The notes under the pieces: generated by a model
Told to the model about the DNA's origin: nothing
What the model saw: the letters and a program-made list of their open reading frames with translations, nothing else
The model's database searches: none
Assembly: GCF_000499845.2 (NCBI RefSeq)
Contig: NC_023758.2
Coordinates: forward strand, 16,181,178-16,245,177
Direction: 5' to 3'
Source of the DNA: Phaseolus vulgaris
Lineage: Eukaryota; Streptophyta; Magnoliopsida; Fabales; Fabaceae
Length of the DNA: 64,000 bases
Part shown: positions 10,722-21,210 of the stretch, piece by piece
Layout: every line of letters begins with the position of its first letter
Position numbering within the stretch: position 1 is the stretch's first letter
Program-made: the position numbers and the translations under genes

Positions 10722-11781
10722 TCAGTCGTTCAAATCCATGGGCACGACCTTCTCGTCGACTACGTGGTGTGTGGGGTCGCAGTTTGAAAGGTTGACGCCA
10801 GGATTCTAGCAGGACGCCTGGGACAGGGCCTCTTGGAACCCCTCCTCGAAGGTGCCCGCCATCTCCTGGATAAGGGACTTTTTCTCCTTCTCCAGCTCCT
10901 CAATGGCGGCGTCTCCAGAGGCCACCTGCTTCTACAGAGCCTCTTTCTCCACACGAAGCCGGCTAACCTCGACCTGCAGTTTGTCGTAGTCAACTCGGAG
11001 AAGGTCCATAGCTTTGGCCTGCGTGGCCATTTCCTCCTCCATCCGTTCCACCTTGGCAGTTTGTTCACAGCAACGGTCCTTCAGGTCCTTTTGAGTTTCC
11101 GCGTCTGCTTTGACCAATTCCTGAAGACCCGCTACCTGTACTTGGAGAGCAACTTCACGAGCGTAGAAGTCAGCCTGGAGCTCCAAGGCCTCTGCCAGTT
11201 TCCTCTCAGCTTCTGCCCTGGACTCTTGTGCTTGTTTCAGAGAGGAACAATAAGCCTCGTTCTGGCGTCCCAGGGCCTTCATCTCCTCCTCCAGGGTGGT
11301 TGCTTTCGTTTCCAAGGCCTGGAGAGTTTGAGTTTGCAAGACAGCGTTTCTGGCCTGGGAGCGCCATTCAAGAGCCACCGCCAAGAAGGCCCCCAAATAG
11401 AAAGGCATACCTTCCCTCCTATCAGTACCTTCTGGCATAGTCCCGCCACTGAAACCCCTCATCAGGTGCATGATTGGAGGGGGAATGGCAATGAAGTCAG
11501 GGGCGGCAGCGTCGGGAGCCGGGGAAGCGGCGGTTTCTGGCGGCGGCAGAGGAGGGGAAGATTCGGCACCTTCGCCCCTTTCCTCTTGAAGAATCATAGG
11601 AGGGAGTGAGGTTGCGCTTGGAGGGTTGTCCATGAAGGGGTTCCCTCCCGGCGGCGGCGTCTCTACCAGAAGAGGAACCCGCGCGGATTTTCTCCTCCTG
11701 AAGGGTGCCACGCCCTCTGATTCCTCATCATCTGACAGAATCTCCAAAACCCTTTTTCCTTTGTCGAGAGGGGTTGGAGCT

Positions 11782-13097
11782 TGTACCGTCCCGTATCAGG
11801 GCGTTGACTAAGTCAAGGTCAAAGTCAACGACTGGAAGGTCAAAGTCAGCTCAAGGTGTCGCCCAGGTGTAGGGACGCCAAGAGGAAGCGTCGCCAAGGC
11901 ACGACAAGGCGTCGCTAAGGCACGGCGTCGCCTAGGTGGAGGCGTCGCCTAGGTGGAGGCGTCGCCTAGGTGAAGGCGTCGCCTCAGTGAAGGCGTCGTC
12001 CAGGTGAAGGCGTCGCCTAGGTGAAGGCGTCGCCCAGGTGAGGGCGTCGCCAGATCGAACAGTGTAAAAGCGAGGCAATCACGGTGTGGTTCCCCGATAC
12101 CCATGGGTAGGAAAGACCATGGAGGGAGCGACGCCGTGTGAAAGCCTCAGGTCCCGATATCTCGGGAAAGTGATAAAGAGAAGGAAAAGGTGGCTTCAAG
12201 GCCATAGTGATAGTACCAGTGAAGGGCAGCCTGACTCGCGAAGTACCCCTGCCGCCCCAGAGACGCCTTCGGGACAGATACGACCCAAGAGGAAGGTCAC
12301 GCCCAAGATAACCGGGTGCAGGGTGTGAGAGGAAGGCAGATACGCTCTCAGAGTAAGTGGCTAGATACTTGGGGGCATGAGATGGCACCCAAAAAGCCAC
12401 CCCTAGCGCAGTAGCACTCCCAAGCAGGAGGACCCACACGTAGAAACGTCCCCAGATGGGCAGAAACGCCCCCAGATGGGGTCAAGGCGTCGTGAGGCCC
12501 TCCACGTGTATGACAGCAATGCCGGAATAGAAACACCCTCTAGTCAGGTGCCAGGTAATTAAAGATATTCAATACAGTTTCCCTTTTTGGCATTCAGGTA
12601 CTATTATGGCTCCCAAGCGTTTCAACGTCTTAAATGCGCTACGTTTCATAATTAAGCGCTTTAATGAGCGCGTTACGTTTGAGTTTAAAAGCGCTTTAAG
12701 GCGCTTTAAATGCTGGGGGCAGTTTAAATAGCGCTGAGAATGTCGGAAAAAGGGTTGGAACCTTTGGCAAATTTACGAGAAACTCTCTGGTTGCTTGCCC
12801 GTGCTTTAGGATTACGTACAAGTGACTGGAGAATATTTTTGCCTGAAGGGGACAACACACACACATATACACAGTTCTTTTACCACCCTTCAGAGTGCCA
12901 CACGCGGTGCTCAGATACGTGGGTGGACAGTTTTTGGTGTTTCTTGCTGGCTGACTTGAGCGTCGGAGTGCAAACGGCCGCTAGGGCGCCTCTTTGTCCT
13001 CTGTTTTGCAGGAAATTTGCAGGCATTCAGTGGGAAGGAATCCTTAGCTGACGATTGAGGCCACGCACGAAGACGTCCCGGTCAACCGGACGGAACA
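11782..13097 (+). mobile_element. Solo LTR, Tat family A (1316 bp), TSD GAGCT
   Basis: It runs from TGTACCGTCC to GACGGAACA, flanked by GAGCT at 11777-11781 and again at 13098-13102. There is no internal region. The perfect 5-bp duplication inside ORF A exon 2 proves insertion into an already existing Tat-1 copy. It was later reduced to a single LTR, presumably by LTR-LTR recombination. It is longer than the other family A LTRs, partly because it has more 17-bp units. Confidence 0.96.
11924..12051 (+). repeat. 17-bp minisatellite in LTR U3
   Basis: Seven full units of the type GGCGTCGCCTAGGTGAA plus a 9-bp part-unit, in exact 17-bp register. The LTR at 15021 has four full units at 15126-15202, and the inverted LTR has the same four at 2546-2622. 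Copy number therefore differs between family members and is rich in CpG and CNG sites. Confidence 0.9.
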
Positions 13098-14300
13098 GAG
13101 CTGGTGATGAGGCCGCAGCTAGGGGAACGGCGGCGATAGGCGGAGGAGAACTGGGAGTCGGGAGCACTTTGGAGCCAGGTGGAGACGCCGGAGATGGGCT
13201 AGAACAAGCTTCAGCGGTGACGGGAGGTGGCGGTGACGGAGCCGGTGGGAGAGCCGGATTGGCAGCAGGGCTGGAGGAGGCGCCTGCCTTGGCGGCACGA
13301 GCCTCCTTCAGTGCTTTCGCCAACATTATTCTTTTGGAAGTGCCCATCACCGATCCTACATCAAGACAGGCCAAACAACAAGGATTAGCACTGGAGCGGT
13401 TATGTGGATTCACAATACAGGAAGAGATGCGAAATGCAAGTAACATTGTGCAGTGAAAAACGGTAATGCAGATAACCATAGCAACTAATGCATCATAAAT
13501 CGCCAAGAACAGATACCGAAGTATGTAGAAAGCCCATGGGCATTGAATTCGTTCGCGATGAGCTTGGCGGTATCAAAGACTATTCCCAATCCCGCCAAGG
13601 CTTTGCATATATCCCGGTCAGGCGGGGCAAGTTCGTCCAGAGCCAAGGGCTTCATAGTTATGGGCTTGTCTGTCCAGTACAGGGGAAAGCCCTCTAGAAT
13701 AGTAGGATCGCGCTTGGTCGCGCGTACCTTGAAAAATTTCCCCTTCCAGCCTTTGAACGAATTCTGGAAGAGCGTCAGGATGATGCGCCCGGCGATGCCA
13801 GAAAAGCTCATCCAGAGACTTTTCCCTTGTTTCTTTACCTCGAAGAAGTGAAGAAAAACGTCCACAGAGGAGGGAACTCCTAGGTAGCCGCAGAGAATTT
13901 GGAACCCCCTCACGAAAGCCCAACTGTTGGGATGGAGTTGGGTGGGAGCAGTGTTTATCTCTGTCAATAGCTCTTTTTCGAAGGGAGTTAGGGGCAGACG
14001 CAGGCCCACCCTTTTTAACACCATCTGGTAGAGGAAGAAGAAAGCGCATCCCCCAGTATCCAGTGAGTCCGCGCAAACGGGTATCCCAGGTCGCACTCGG
14101 CTTACCAGGACTTGGGAGTCATGACTCTTGTGGAAAGCATTGAAGTTATAGAGGGCAGGGTCCCCCCTGTGGGCCTCCACGTCCTCAACGGAGTTCAGGA
14201 GGGAACATTCGTCCAGAAGTTCGTCGGGGGCCCAGTCATATTCGCCCTTATAATGAGACTTGGGGAGCGGGGGAGGCGCGGTGGTCTTGGTTTTTGCCAT

Positions 14301-15004
14301 CAACACCAATGCTGAAGATCAAAAGAGAAAGAAAGGGTTCAGAGAAAAGGGGTTTGGAGAGAAGAAAAGGGGAAAATGGAAGAACCCTAGGAGCGCCCTA
14401 CCCGCAAAAGAACGAAGGGAAACAAGAGGAATAACGAAGCATACAAGCAACATCCAGAGAAATGCGGTAATATGGACAGTCCCAGGCAGTTCATACAGTA
14501 AAGAGAATCATCAAGGAGGGAAAAACCATACCTTTGGAGGCAGTAGGAGAGCGCAGGAAGGAGAGAATCGCGATTGCAGAGAAAGGGGTTTTGAAGGCGA
14601 TGAACAGTGCGAAATTGCAGAGTGAATGAATGTAACAGTAAAGTGAGCGCGGGGTTTGGGGTAACTTAAACGTTACATTTCGTAACCCAAGAGGCGCTAA
14701 CTAAGGGCCGCAGGATCGGGCCACGCGTCAGAAGGTCGATTGCCCAGGGGAAGCGCAAAGGTCTCTAAAGGAGGGCCACGCGATGGGCCACGTGGCGTGC
14801 GATAAAGGGTAGCCCAAAAGGCGTAATCATCCCCATTGCAGGGAATGTCCAATCGGTCATTAAGAATACCCCTGTGGTTCAGATAATGTCGCGTCAGTAA
14901 TTCGAAAATTTGCTAAGTCAGCAGAGAATGACACGTCATCAGGAAGGCACGTGGATGGCGGGGGCAAGGCTTTAGTCTTTGCGCTGAAGACAAGTCTTCG
15001 GCTT
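14301..15004 (-). promoter_or_regulatory. ORF A leader, leader intron and presumed antisense promoter
   Basis: Between the polypurine tract and the ORF A ATG. A leader intron is readable at 14531-14312 (220 bp): CAAAG|GTATGG to CTTCAG|CATTGG. Matching introns are at 3216-3436 and 43839-44074. Upstream, towards 15004, the sequence is well conserved with the left arm. It contains no clear TATA box but has an AACGTTACATTTCGTAAC near-palindrome (about 14668-14688). The promoter position is an inference. Confidence 0.6.
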
Positions 15005-15020
15005 AAGACTGGGGGGCTTG
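15005..15020 (+). other. Polypurine tract of Tat-1
   Basis: AAGACTGGGGGGCTTG immediately precedes the LTR start at 15021. This position is where plus-strand DNA synthesis is primed. It shows that ORF A and ORF B lie upstream of the 3' LTR and antisense to the element. The same tract precedes the LTR of Tat-2 (43344-43359) and, inverted, that of the left arm (2728-2743). Confidence 0.8.
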
Positions 15021-16247
15021 TGTACCGTCCCGTATCAGGGCGTTGACTAAGTCAAGGTCAAAGTCAACGACTGGAAAGTCAAAGTCAGCTCGAGGTGTCG
15101 CCCAGATGTAGAGACGCCAAGAGGAGGCGTCGCCTAGGCAAAGGCGTCGCCTAGGTGAAGGCGTCGCCTAGGTGAAGGCGTCGCCCAGGTGAGGGCGTCG
15201 CCAGATTAAACAGTGTAAAAGCAAGGCAATCACGGTGTGGTTCCCCGATACCCATGGGTAGGAAAGACCATGGAGGGAGCGACGTCGTGGGAAAGCCTCA
15301 GGTCCCGATATCTCGGGAAAATGATAAAGAGAAGAAAAAGGTGGCTCCAAGGCCATAGTGATAGTACCAGTAAAGGGCAGCCTGACTCGCGAAATACCCC
15401 TGCCGCCCCAGAGACGCCTTCGGGACAGATACGACCCAAGAGGAAGGTCACGCCCAGGATAACCGGGTGCAGGGTGTGAGAGGAAGGCAGATACGCTCTC
15501 AGAGTAAGTGGCTAGATACTTGGGGGCATGAGTTGGCACCCAAAAAGCCACCCCTAGCACAGTAGCACTCCCAAGCAGGAGGACCCACACGCAGAAACGT
15601 CCCCAGATGGGCAGAAACGCCCCCAGATGGGGTCAAGGCGTCGTGAGGCCCTCCACGTGTATGACAGCAATGCCGGAATAGAAACACCCTCAAGTCAGGT
15701 GCCAGGTAATTAAAGATATTCAATACAGTTTCCCTTTTTAGCATTCAGGTACTATTATGGCTCCCAAGCGTTTCAACGTCTTAAATGCGTTACGTTTCGT
15801 AATTAAGCGCTTTAATGAGTACGTTACGTTTGAGTGTAAAAGCGCTTTAAGGCGCTTTAAATGCTGGGGCAGTTTAAATAGCGCTGGGAATGTCGGAAAA
15901 AGGGTTGGAACCTTGGGCAAATTGACGAGAAACTCTTTGGTTGCTTGCCCGTGCTTTAAGGTTACGTACAAGTGACCGGAGAAGATTTTTGCCTAAAGGA
16001 GACAGCACACACACATATACACAGTTTCTTTTACCACCCCCAGAGTGCCATACGCGGTGCTCAGATACGTGGGTGGACAGTTTTTTGGTGTTTCTTGCTG
16101 GCTGACTTGAGCGTCGGAGTGCAAACGGCCGCTAGGGCGCCTCTTTGTCCTCTTTTTTGCAGGAATTCGCAGGCAATCAGTGGGAAGGAGTCCTTAGCTG
16201 ACGGTTGAGGCCACGCACGAAGACGTCCCGGTCAACCGGACGGAACA
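15021..16247 (+). mobile_element. Tat-1 3' LTR, family A (1227 bp)
   Basis: It runs TGTACCGTCC to GACGGAACA. In order it holds a 17-bp array (15126-15202), the TACCCATGGGTA palindrome (about 15249-15260), a cluster of AAGCGCTT and CGTTACG palindromic words just upstream of the TATA-like TTTAAATAGCGC (about 15874-15886), then the conserved block CGGCCGCTAGGGCGCC and TTTTTTGCAGG. The right flank (TTATG) does not match the left flank of the inverted arm (ATGAC), so the pair of outer ends carries no TSD. Confidence 0.93.
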
Positions 16248-17084
16248 TTATGTATGATTGTTGAAGTGTATTCATCATTAATTGAGTAAACTTGTAAGAA
16301 CAATCTTAAAAAATTATTAAAGTACTTAACGAACTACACAACTTACAATAATTTAATTCAAACTATGTACAATTAAACTTACACAAGGAATGGTTTGACC
16401 TCATTGCAATTGATGAGAACATGAACATGGGCAAAATGACGTTCTTCATTACTCAACTAATAGTCTTTGCTATAACCACTTAGGCGTCCATATTTATTAT
16501 AAACTGACAATGTGTATTGGACTTCCTCATTTGAATCTGTTAGAGGATCATTTCTCAAACTTGTGTTTGATAACAAGTTGACATGTTTGAAATAATGAGA
16601 GCAGAAATGTGTTATCTCTCAGTGTAGGTAGAATGCATATATTGATCCTTCTACTTGTGCCAAATTACCCACTGATCTCTTTGCATCTCCCATCATCCTA
16701 AAGCAAAGCATTAATTGTTATGTTTTGCGCACCTTATTAAACATTGAAATAATTAAGAAAATGCTTAACTTTCAAAGGGATACCTTCATCCGTACTAAAC
16801 AGGACCACAAAGTATTGCCTTCATAGGAAGATGAATGACAAGGTGTTCCATTGAATCAATGAAAGCTGGTGAAAATATTCTTTCTAACTTACATAGGATG
16901 ATTGGTATGTTTTCTTCCATTTTGACAAGATTATTCATCCTAAATGTATTAGAACATAAGTCTTTAAACAATGGACTTAAGTCAATAAGGGAACTCCACA
17001 CAAATTTTGGCAATAACCAAAAACATATTGGAAGTAAACATTCCATGAAAACGTGACAGTCATGACTTTTCATGTCATGCATAT
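16248..17084 (-). pseudogene. CACTA (En/Spm) TNP2-type transposase, C-terminal part
   Basis: On the minus strand, about 17079 to 16795 encodes 'HDMKSHDCHVFM', 'LFKDLCSNTFRMNNLVKMEENIPIILC' in pieces and 'FIDSMEHLVIHLP'. These are typical of the TNP2/DUF4218 region of plant CACTA transposases. Further down, broken frames show the later 'NEERHFAHVHVLINCNEV' block (about 16460-16380). The upstream part of the same gene is at 20764-21167. An inserted LTR (17085-20758) with TSD CATAT separates them, and the frame is continuous across the duplicated bases. Stops and frameshifts further downstream mark it as a relic. I saw no CACTA ends belonging to it. Confidence 0.82.
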
Positions 17085-17875
17085 TGTTGGACATCTCAAG
17101 GATCCCAACCACAATGTTTGATGAAGCAATAATTGAAGCCATGAGTGAAGACCTGTTGTCTTATATGTCTAGGTAACTTAGGTTTTATTTTGGTTGTCTT
17201 GATTTATCTTTTACCTTAAGGAATGATGAAGGGTCAAAGAACAAAATGGTTTTTCAAGTGGTTAAACTGTTTTTAAATTGGTTATAAAGGTTTTCAACTG
17301 GTTTTAATTTTGTTTTTTGGAAAGTTATAGTTTTTCAATATGTTATCTTTCAAATCAATTGATTGAAAATACTGAAATGTTTTTATATTTTTCTGTAATG
17401 TGTTTTATATACTAAAAACCATAATTTGATATGTAAGATGATAAATGTTTTCAGTTTTAGTACATTCTTTTTGAGAAAAAATAGTTTTAATACAAACTAC
17501 TGGTTTTAAGTAAATCAACATATTGTTTTGAATTTTAACTGGTTGAATTTTACCAACAGTACCCTTGTTGGTTTTAAAACTGTTTATGTTTTATCTTCTA
17601 TAAAAGGGTGAGTTTGTTTTTTGCAAAAGGTTACATACAAAACTTACACAAAATACACTTTTACAATCTGTGAGAATTCTAGTGTGATTTGTGTTTGGAA
17701 GAATGAGTATTTGATTGATCTTTGAGAGTTTTTTGTGCTTGATTTTCATCATATAGCTAGAGGTCAAAGATTCTTCAAAGTTCTGCTATTTGGGAGATTC
17801 TATTTCATTTCTTGGTTCACAATTAAGGTGATTTTGTTCCCTTTCATCACTGTTTTGTAATTATATGTTTGTAAG

Positions 17876-18934
17876 TGTTAGAATTGTAGGCCTTAAACAA
17901 GAGGGGGGGAATTGTTTCTAAAAGATTTTCGCAAACTTTGAAGGTATAGAGAAAGCCAAATAAGGATTAAAGAGAAAGGAATCAAGTTAGCCAAGAAACA
18001 AATATGTTTTATTATGTTTCCAGAAATTCAACCAGTTGTTTATGCGATTCAACCGGTTGTTTTTATCAGCAGTTAATAAAAACAAGCCAGAACATATTTA
18101 AATAAGATTAAGGATAGAAAGAATCACACAACAGATTTATACTGGTTCACTCTTATACCAAGAGCTACATCTAGTCCCTAGAAACCACTAGGACTAAGCA
18201 ATCAACAACCTTGATTACAAACCACACACCAAAGAGGTGATCTTGAACCCTTCAAGAACATACACCTCATTTGGCAAACCACACACTACAAATCACAGAA
18301 CACCCTCTGGATCTGCACACAACACGTTTACAGAATTACAGTATTCAAGAGAGAGAAATAATTGATCACACCTGATACGGATTGAATTCAAAAGTTACAA
18401 AACAACTATTCCACTCTTAGAAAAGTCAATCCAAAGCTTGAAGTAAATCTTGGAGAAAATTGATTTGAAAGATATTAATCTGATAACTTTTTACCAGAAG
18501 TGTAAAACTAACTATTTAAACTCCAAAAGGCAGTTAAAAACATTTAATGAATGAGCCAAATCAGTTTTGAATCAATTAAAACAGATTTACAAAACTTAAC
18601 AAATTATGTTAAGGATTTAAGAAAAAAACAATCGGTTGAAATGTCAAAACAACTGATTGAATTGGTTTGATAGCAAAATCAACCAATTTTAAGCTAAAAC
18701 CTGTTTAAAAAACACTAAGTGTAAAATAACCAATTGAAACGATAAAACAACTGGTTGTTTTTCCACTTTTTTGTAAAAAACTATTTTTCAAAAGGATTTG
18801 ATTTAATCCAACTTTGGATCCTAACTAAGAGTGGATTTACAAATTCAAACTACCCATAACCCACACACACGAGCAGCAACCAGGCCTTCAAGCAATCCAC
18901 ACAGATTTGGAGACATCAAAGCTATTGTTCAACA
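17876..18934 (+). mobile_element. Solo LTR, copia-like 'TGTTAGAATTG' family, TSD GTAAG
   Basis: TGTTAGAATTG to TTGTTCAACA, 1059 bp, flanked by GTAAG at 17871-17875 and 18935-18939. It contains a poly-G run (AAGAGGGGGGGAATTG) and several CAACCGGTTG-type palindromes. A second copy lies inverted at 22803-23937 and a third begins at 63681. Confidence 0.93.
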
Positions 18935-18983
18935 GTAAGGGCCAAGATAGGGTTTCTTGGTGGGAATTACAACTGTGACTAGG

Positions 18984-19953
18984 TGATGTGAGTTGATTTT
19001 AGGATTGCACATTTTATGGTGCCACTTTGTTTATGAGTTTTTTTGTTTTAAGCAGAATATGGTGAGAAACCCAAACAAGATTCCCACTGAACACGAACTT
19101 AACCAAGTGGTTAAGTAAGTGCGAAAGATCACTTCTCGATGGAAAAGAGAAAAACACAATATAAGGTCATGATGATGACGAGCTGAAAAAATTTAAGAGC
19201 ATAAATGAAAAGACAAACAATATAGAAACCAAAATGGGGAAAAGAAGAACACATGATCATGAAAAGGAAGGGAAATGGCGCATGGTGAAGAAAAGAAAAG
19301 ATGAAGAGATAAGAGAAAGCTTATGGATGGTGAGAGTGTGGTCACACCACTTAAAGGGGAAGGAGACTCCAAGATGAGTGGTGAAGAGCTGCCACTTGAG
19401 GTGTTGTGCACTTAAGATAAGACCCAAAGATAGTAGAAAACTCAGTTCACTAAACACTCTGGCGAAGTTTCTTTACTTTCAAAATTCAATGTGTCATTTA
19501 CAAGAGAGAAGACACTCTATTTATAGATATGAGTGTCTTGGGGAGGAAAAGAGGAAGGGTAGGGGTGTAAATGACTATAAACTCATAAAAACTAGGTCAA
19601 ATGTGAGAACATGGGGGAATCTTCTAGAATCTAGGTCAAAGGTGAGGATATGGGTGAGTTTCTAGAAGTTAGGTTAAGGTGAGCTTTGGCACAAGCCCAA
19701 TTTATTAAGTACACCTTCTTCTAGCTTATTTTTCTAATTGAAGCTCAAAGTGAGCCCAATTTATTTACTTAACTTGTCTTGTAAAAAGACTAGAAGGAAG
19801 AACAACTGATATTCTAGTTCATGTTTGGTTCTTCTTCTGCTGAGACTATTTTTATGCCTGGTGGGGTCCAATCTTGTATGCTGAGATGATTGACCTAGTT
19901 GTGAAGTGTCTATTGTGTCCTTGGTCATCTGCTTGTCGAGTTGGGTTGTATCA
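18984..19953 (-). mobile_element. Solo LTR of the CRM-3 family (970 bp), imperfect TSD
   Basis: On the minus strand it runs TGATACAACCC to CTCACATCA. It matches the split 5' LTR of CRM-3 (21168-24478) in its ends and middle. The flanks are CTAGG (18979-18983) and CAAGG (19954-19958), a 4/5 match consistent with an aged TSD. Confidence 0.8.
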
Positions 19954-20763
19954 CAAGGTGTTGCAGTGTGTGATTTGGTTCTTGTAGTGTTTAAGAACTT
20001 TTTTTATTCTTTGTAAAAGAATTTTGTTCATCTAGTGAATTTCACCAAGGTGTGAGGTGAGACTAGATGTAGCTATGTTATGAGTGTACCAATATAAAAT
20101 CTTGGTGTCTTGTATGCTTTCTTTATCATTGCATTTTAATTTTTTTTGCATAATTTCCTGTACTAGTTTGATTAATCGACTCTTTCTGAAAATAAGTAAG
20201 TTGTTTTTATTCTCTGCAGATCTGTTTGTTTGTCACAATGAACCAAAGTTGTATACTAAGAAATAATGTGTGGTACATGGTGAATTGATTATGTTTGTAT
20301 GCAGTCATATTCATTACAATGTATACAAGTTAATTTGAATCAAATAGTTTCTTTAAAACATTAATTGATTTCTTTGTATTCTTCCTTTTCTTGAAGTTTT
20401 GTAATAATTTTGTTATGTTTATGTTAACAGTTAAACAATATGTTTTTTTTTCAAATATAATCTGTTGAAATTAATTCAGAAATTTATTTCTTAATACAGA
20501 TTTAAATCTTTTCAAACTGTGATTTTGATTTTCAGAATTGTGATCTAAGATGTGTGTGTTAAGAAATTAAATCAATTGTTTTTTTTATAAAAACAAATTC
20601 ATTTTTCTTAATCAATTTACTTCTAAAAAATTAATTTGTGCTTTTGAAAAACAATTAGTTAAAACTACATTTGTTTTGTTTTAAACTAGTTATTGTGAAA
20701 ATCTAAAAAGTGTTCAATTCACACTCCCCTCTTGAACTTAGCCTCCATTAATTCAACACATAT

Positions 20764-21167
20764 TTCCCTTGTCTTGGTTTGTACACCTTGCAATGTTAGA
20801 GACATAACCATCTAGCATATTCAACTCGTTGGTCCATTTATAAATTGACTTAGCATCTTTCTTTGAGAGTGTGTAGTTGGCCTTTGGCTTTGCTAAGTTT
20901 CCATTTTGTAATTGAACCAACTCCAAGTCTCCACGACCACACAGTTCAACAACGACCATTCTGGCCTTTTGATTATTATCCTTCGTTTTACCCTTAACCT
21001 CCATTATAGTGTTGAACACATTAATTATCAAAAACATTTTTTCTATACGCATAATATTAAGGTTATTGCCTTGACAAATTGTCTCCCAATATGGCAGTCC
21101 CAAAATATTGCCCTTTTGTTCTAATTATGATATTGTCCATACCCAAACAAAGTTTCAAATGACCATC
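20764..21167 (-). pseudogene. CACTA TNP2-type transposase, upstream part
   Basis: Minus-strand frame 21103 to 20764 carries 'GLPYWE', 'VKGKTKDN' and 'YTLSKKDAKSIYKWTNELN', then 'DGYVSNIARCTNQDKGNM'. In TNP2 proteins this directly precedes the KSHDCHVFM motif, which is found at 17070 after the inserted LTR. Sequence upstream of 21103 is frameshifted, and the gene is cut at 21167 by the CRM-3 5' LTR. Non-functional. Confidence 0.8.
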
Positions 21168-21210
21168 TGATACAAACGAAGACAACAAGAAGATGACCAA
21201 GGATGCACAC

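Larger units (their letters stand above)
10722..14300 (-). pseudogene. Tat-1 antisense ORF A (Transposase_28-like plus coiled coil), split by a solo LTR
   Basis: Antisense gene at the 3' end of Tat-1. Exon 1 is 14300-13517, an intact 261-codon frame with the same domain as ORF B ('FEKELLTEINTAPTQLHPN', 'DVFLHFFEVK', 'GWKGKFFKV'). The donor is TACTTCG|GTATCTG and the intron is 13516-13356 (161 bp). Exon 2 starts at 13355 after GATGTAG|. It encodes a Lys/Ala then Pro/Ser-rich stretch, is interrupted by a 1316-bp LTR (13097-11782), and resumes with an acidic/basic patch (EILSDDEES) and a long coiled coil (about 11430-10780). The LTR lies between TSDs, and without it the frame would be continuous. 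Two in-frame TAG codons (10932-10934 and one further on) precede the expected stop at 10722. So it is a dead copy. The Tat-2 copy (44090-46379) shows the same layout. Confidence 0.82.
14129..16247. repeat. Right arm of the 2.1-kb inverted repeat
   Basis: Partner of 1509-3618: it holds the first part of ORF A exon 1, its leader with intron, the polypurine tract and the whole 3' LTR. The arm ends inside ORF A where the left arm diverges, while here ORF A continues normally. This copy is therefore the original and the left arm is the extra, inverted one. Confidence 0.88.
17085..20758 (+). mobile_element. LTR of a Ty1/copia-like family, itself holding two solo LTRs; TSD CATAT
   Basis: It starts TGTTGGACATC at 17085 and ends AATTCAACA at 20758, with CATAT at 17080-17084 and 20759-20763. 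Removing the two nested LTRs (17876-18934 and 18984-19953, each with one 5-bp repeat) leaves about 1635 bp with no coding sequence, so it is a solo LTR. A TATA box (TCTATAAAAGGG) lies near 17597. Near the 3' end is TTCAATTCACACTCCCCTCTTG, a word common in legume copia LTRs. Superfamily is my inference from those ends and content. It split a CACTA transposase gene. Confidence 0.85.

Noticed and set aside
8600..14309. Reading ORF A and ORF B as the gag of a minus-sense element
   Set aside because: The polypurine tract and LTR order (15005-15021, 43343-43359), and the primer-binding site with a true Tat gag start in Tat-2 (58628-58474), show that these genes lie at the 3' end and antisense to the element.
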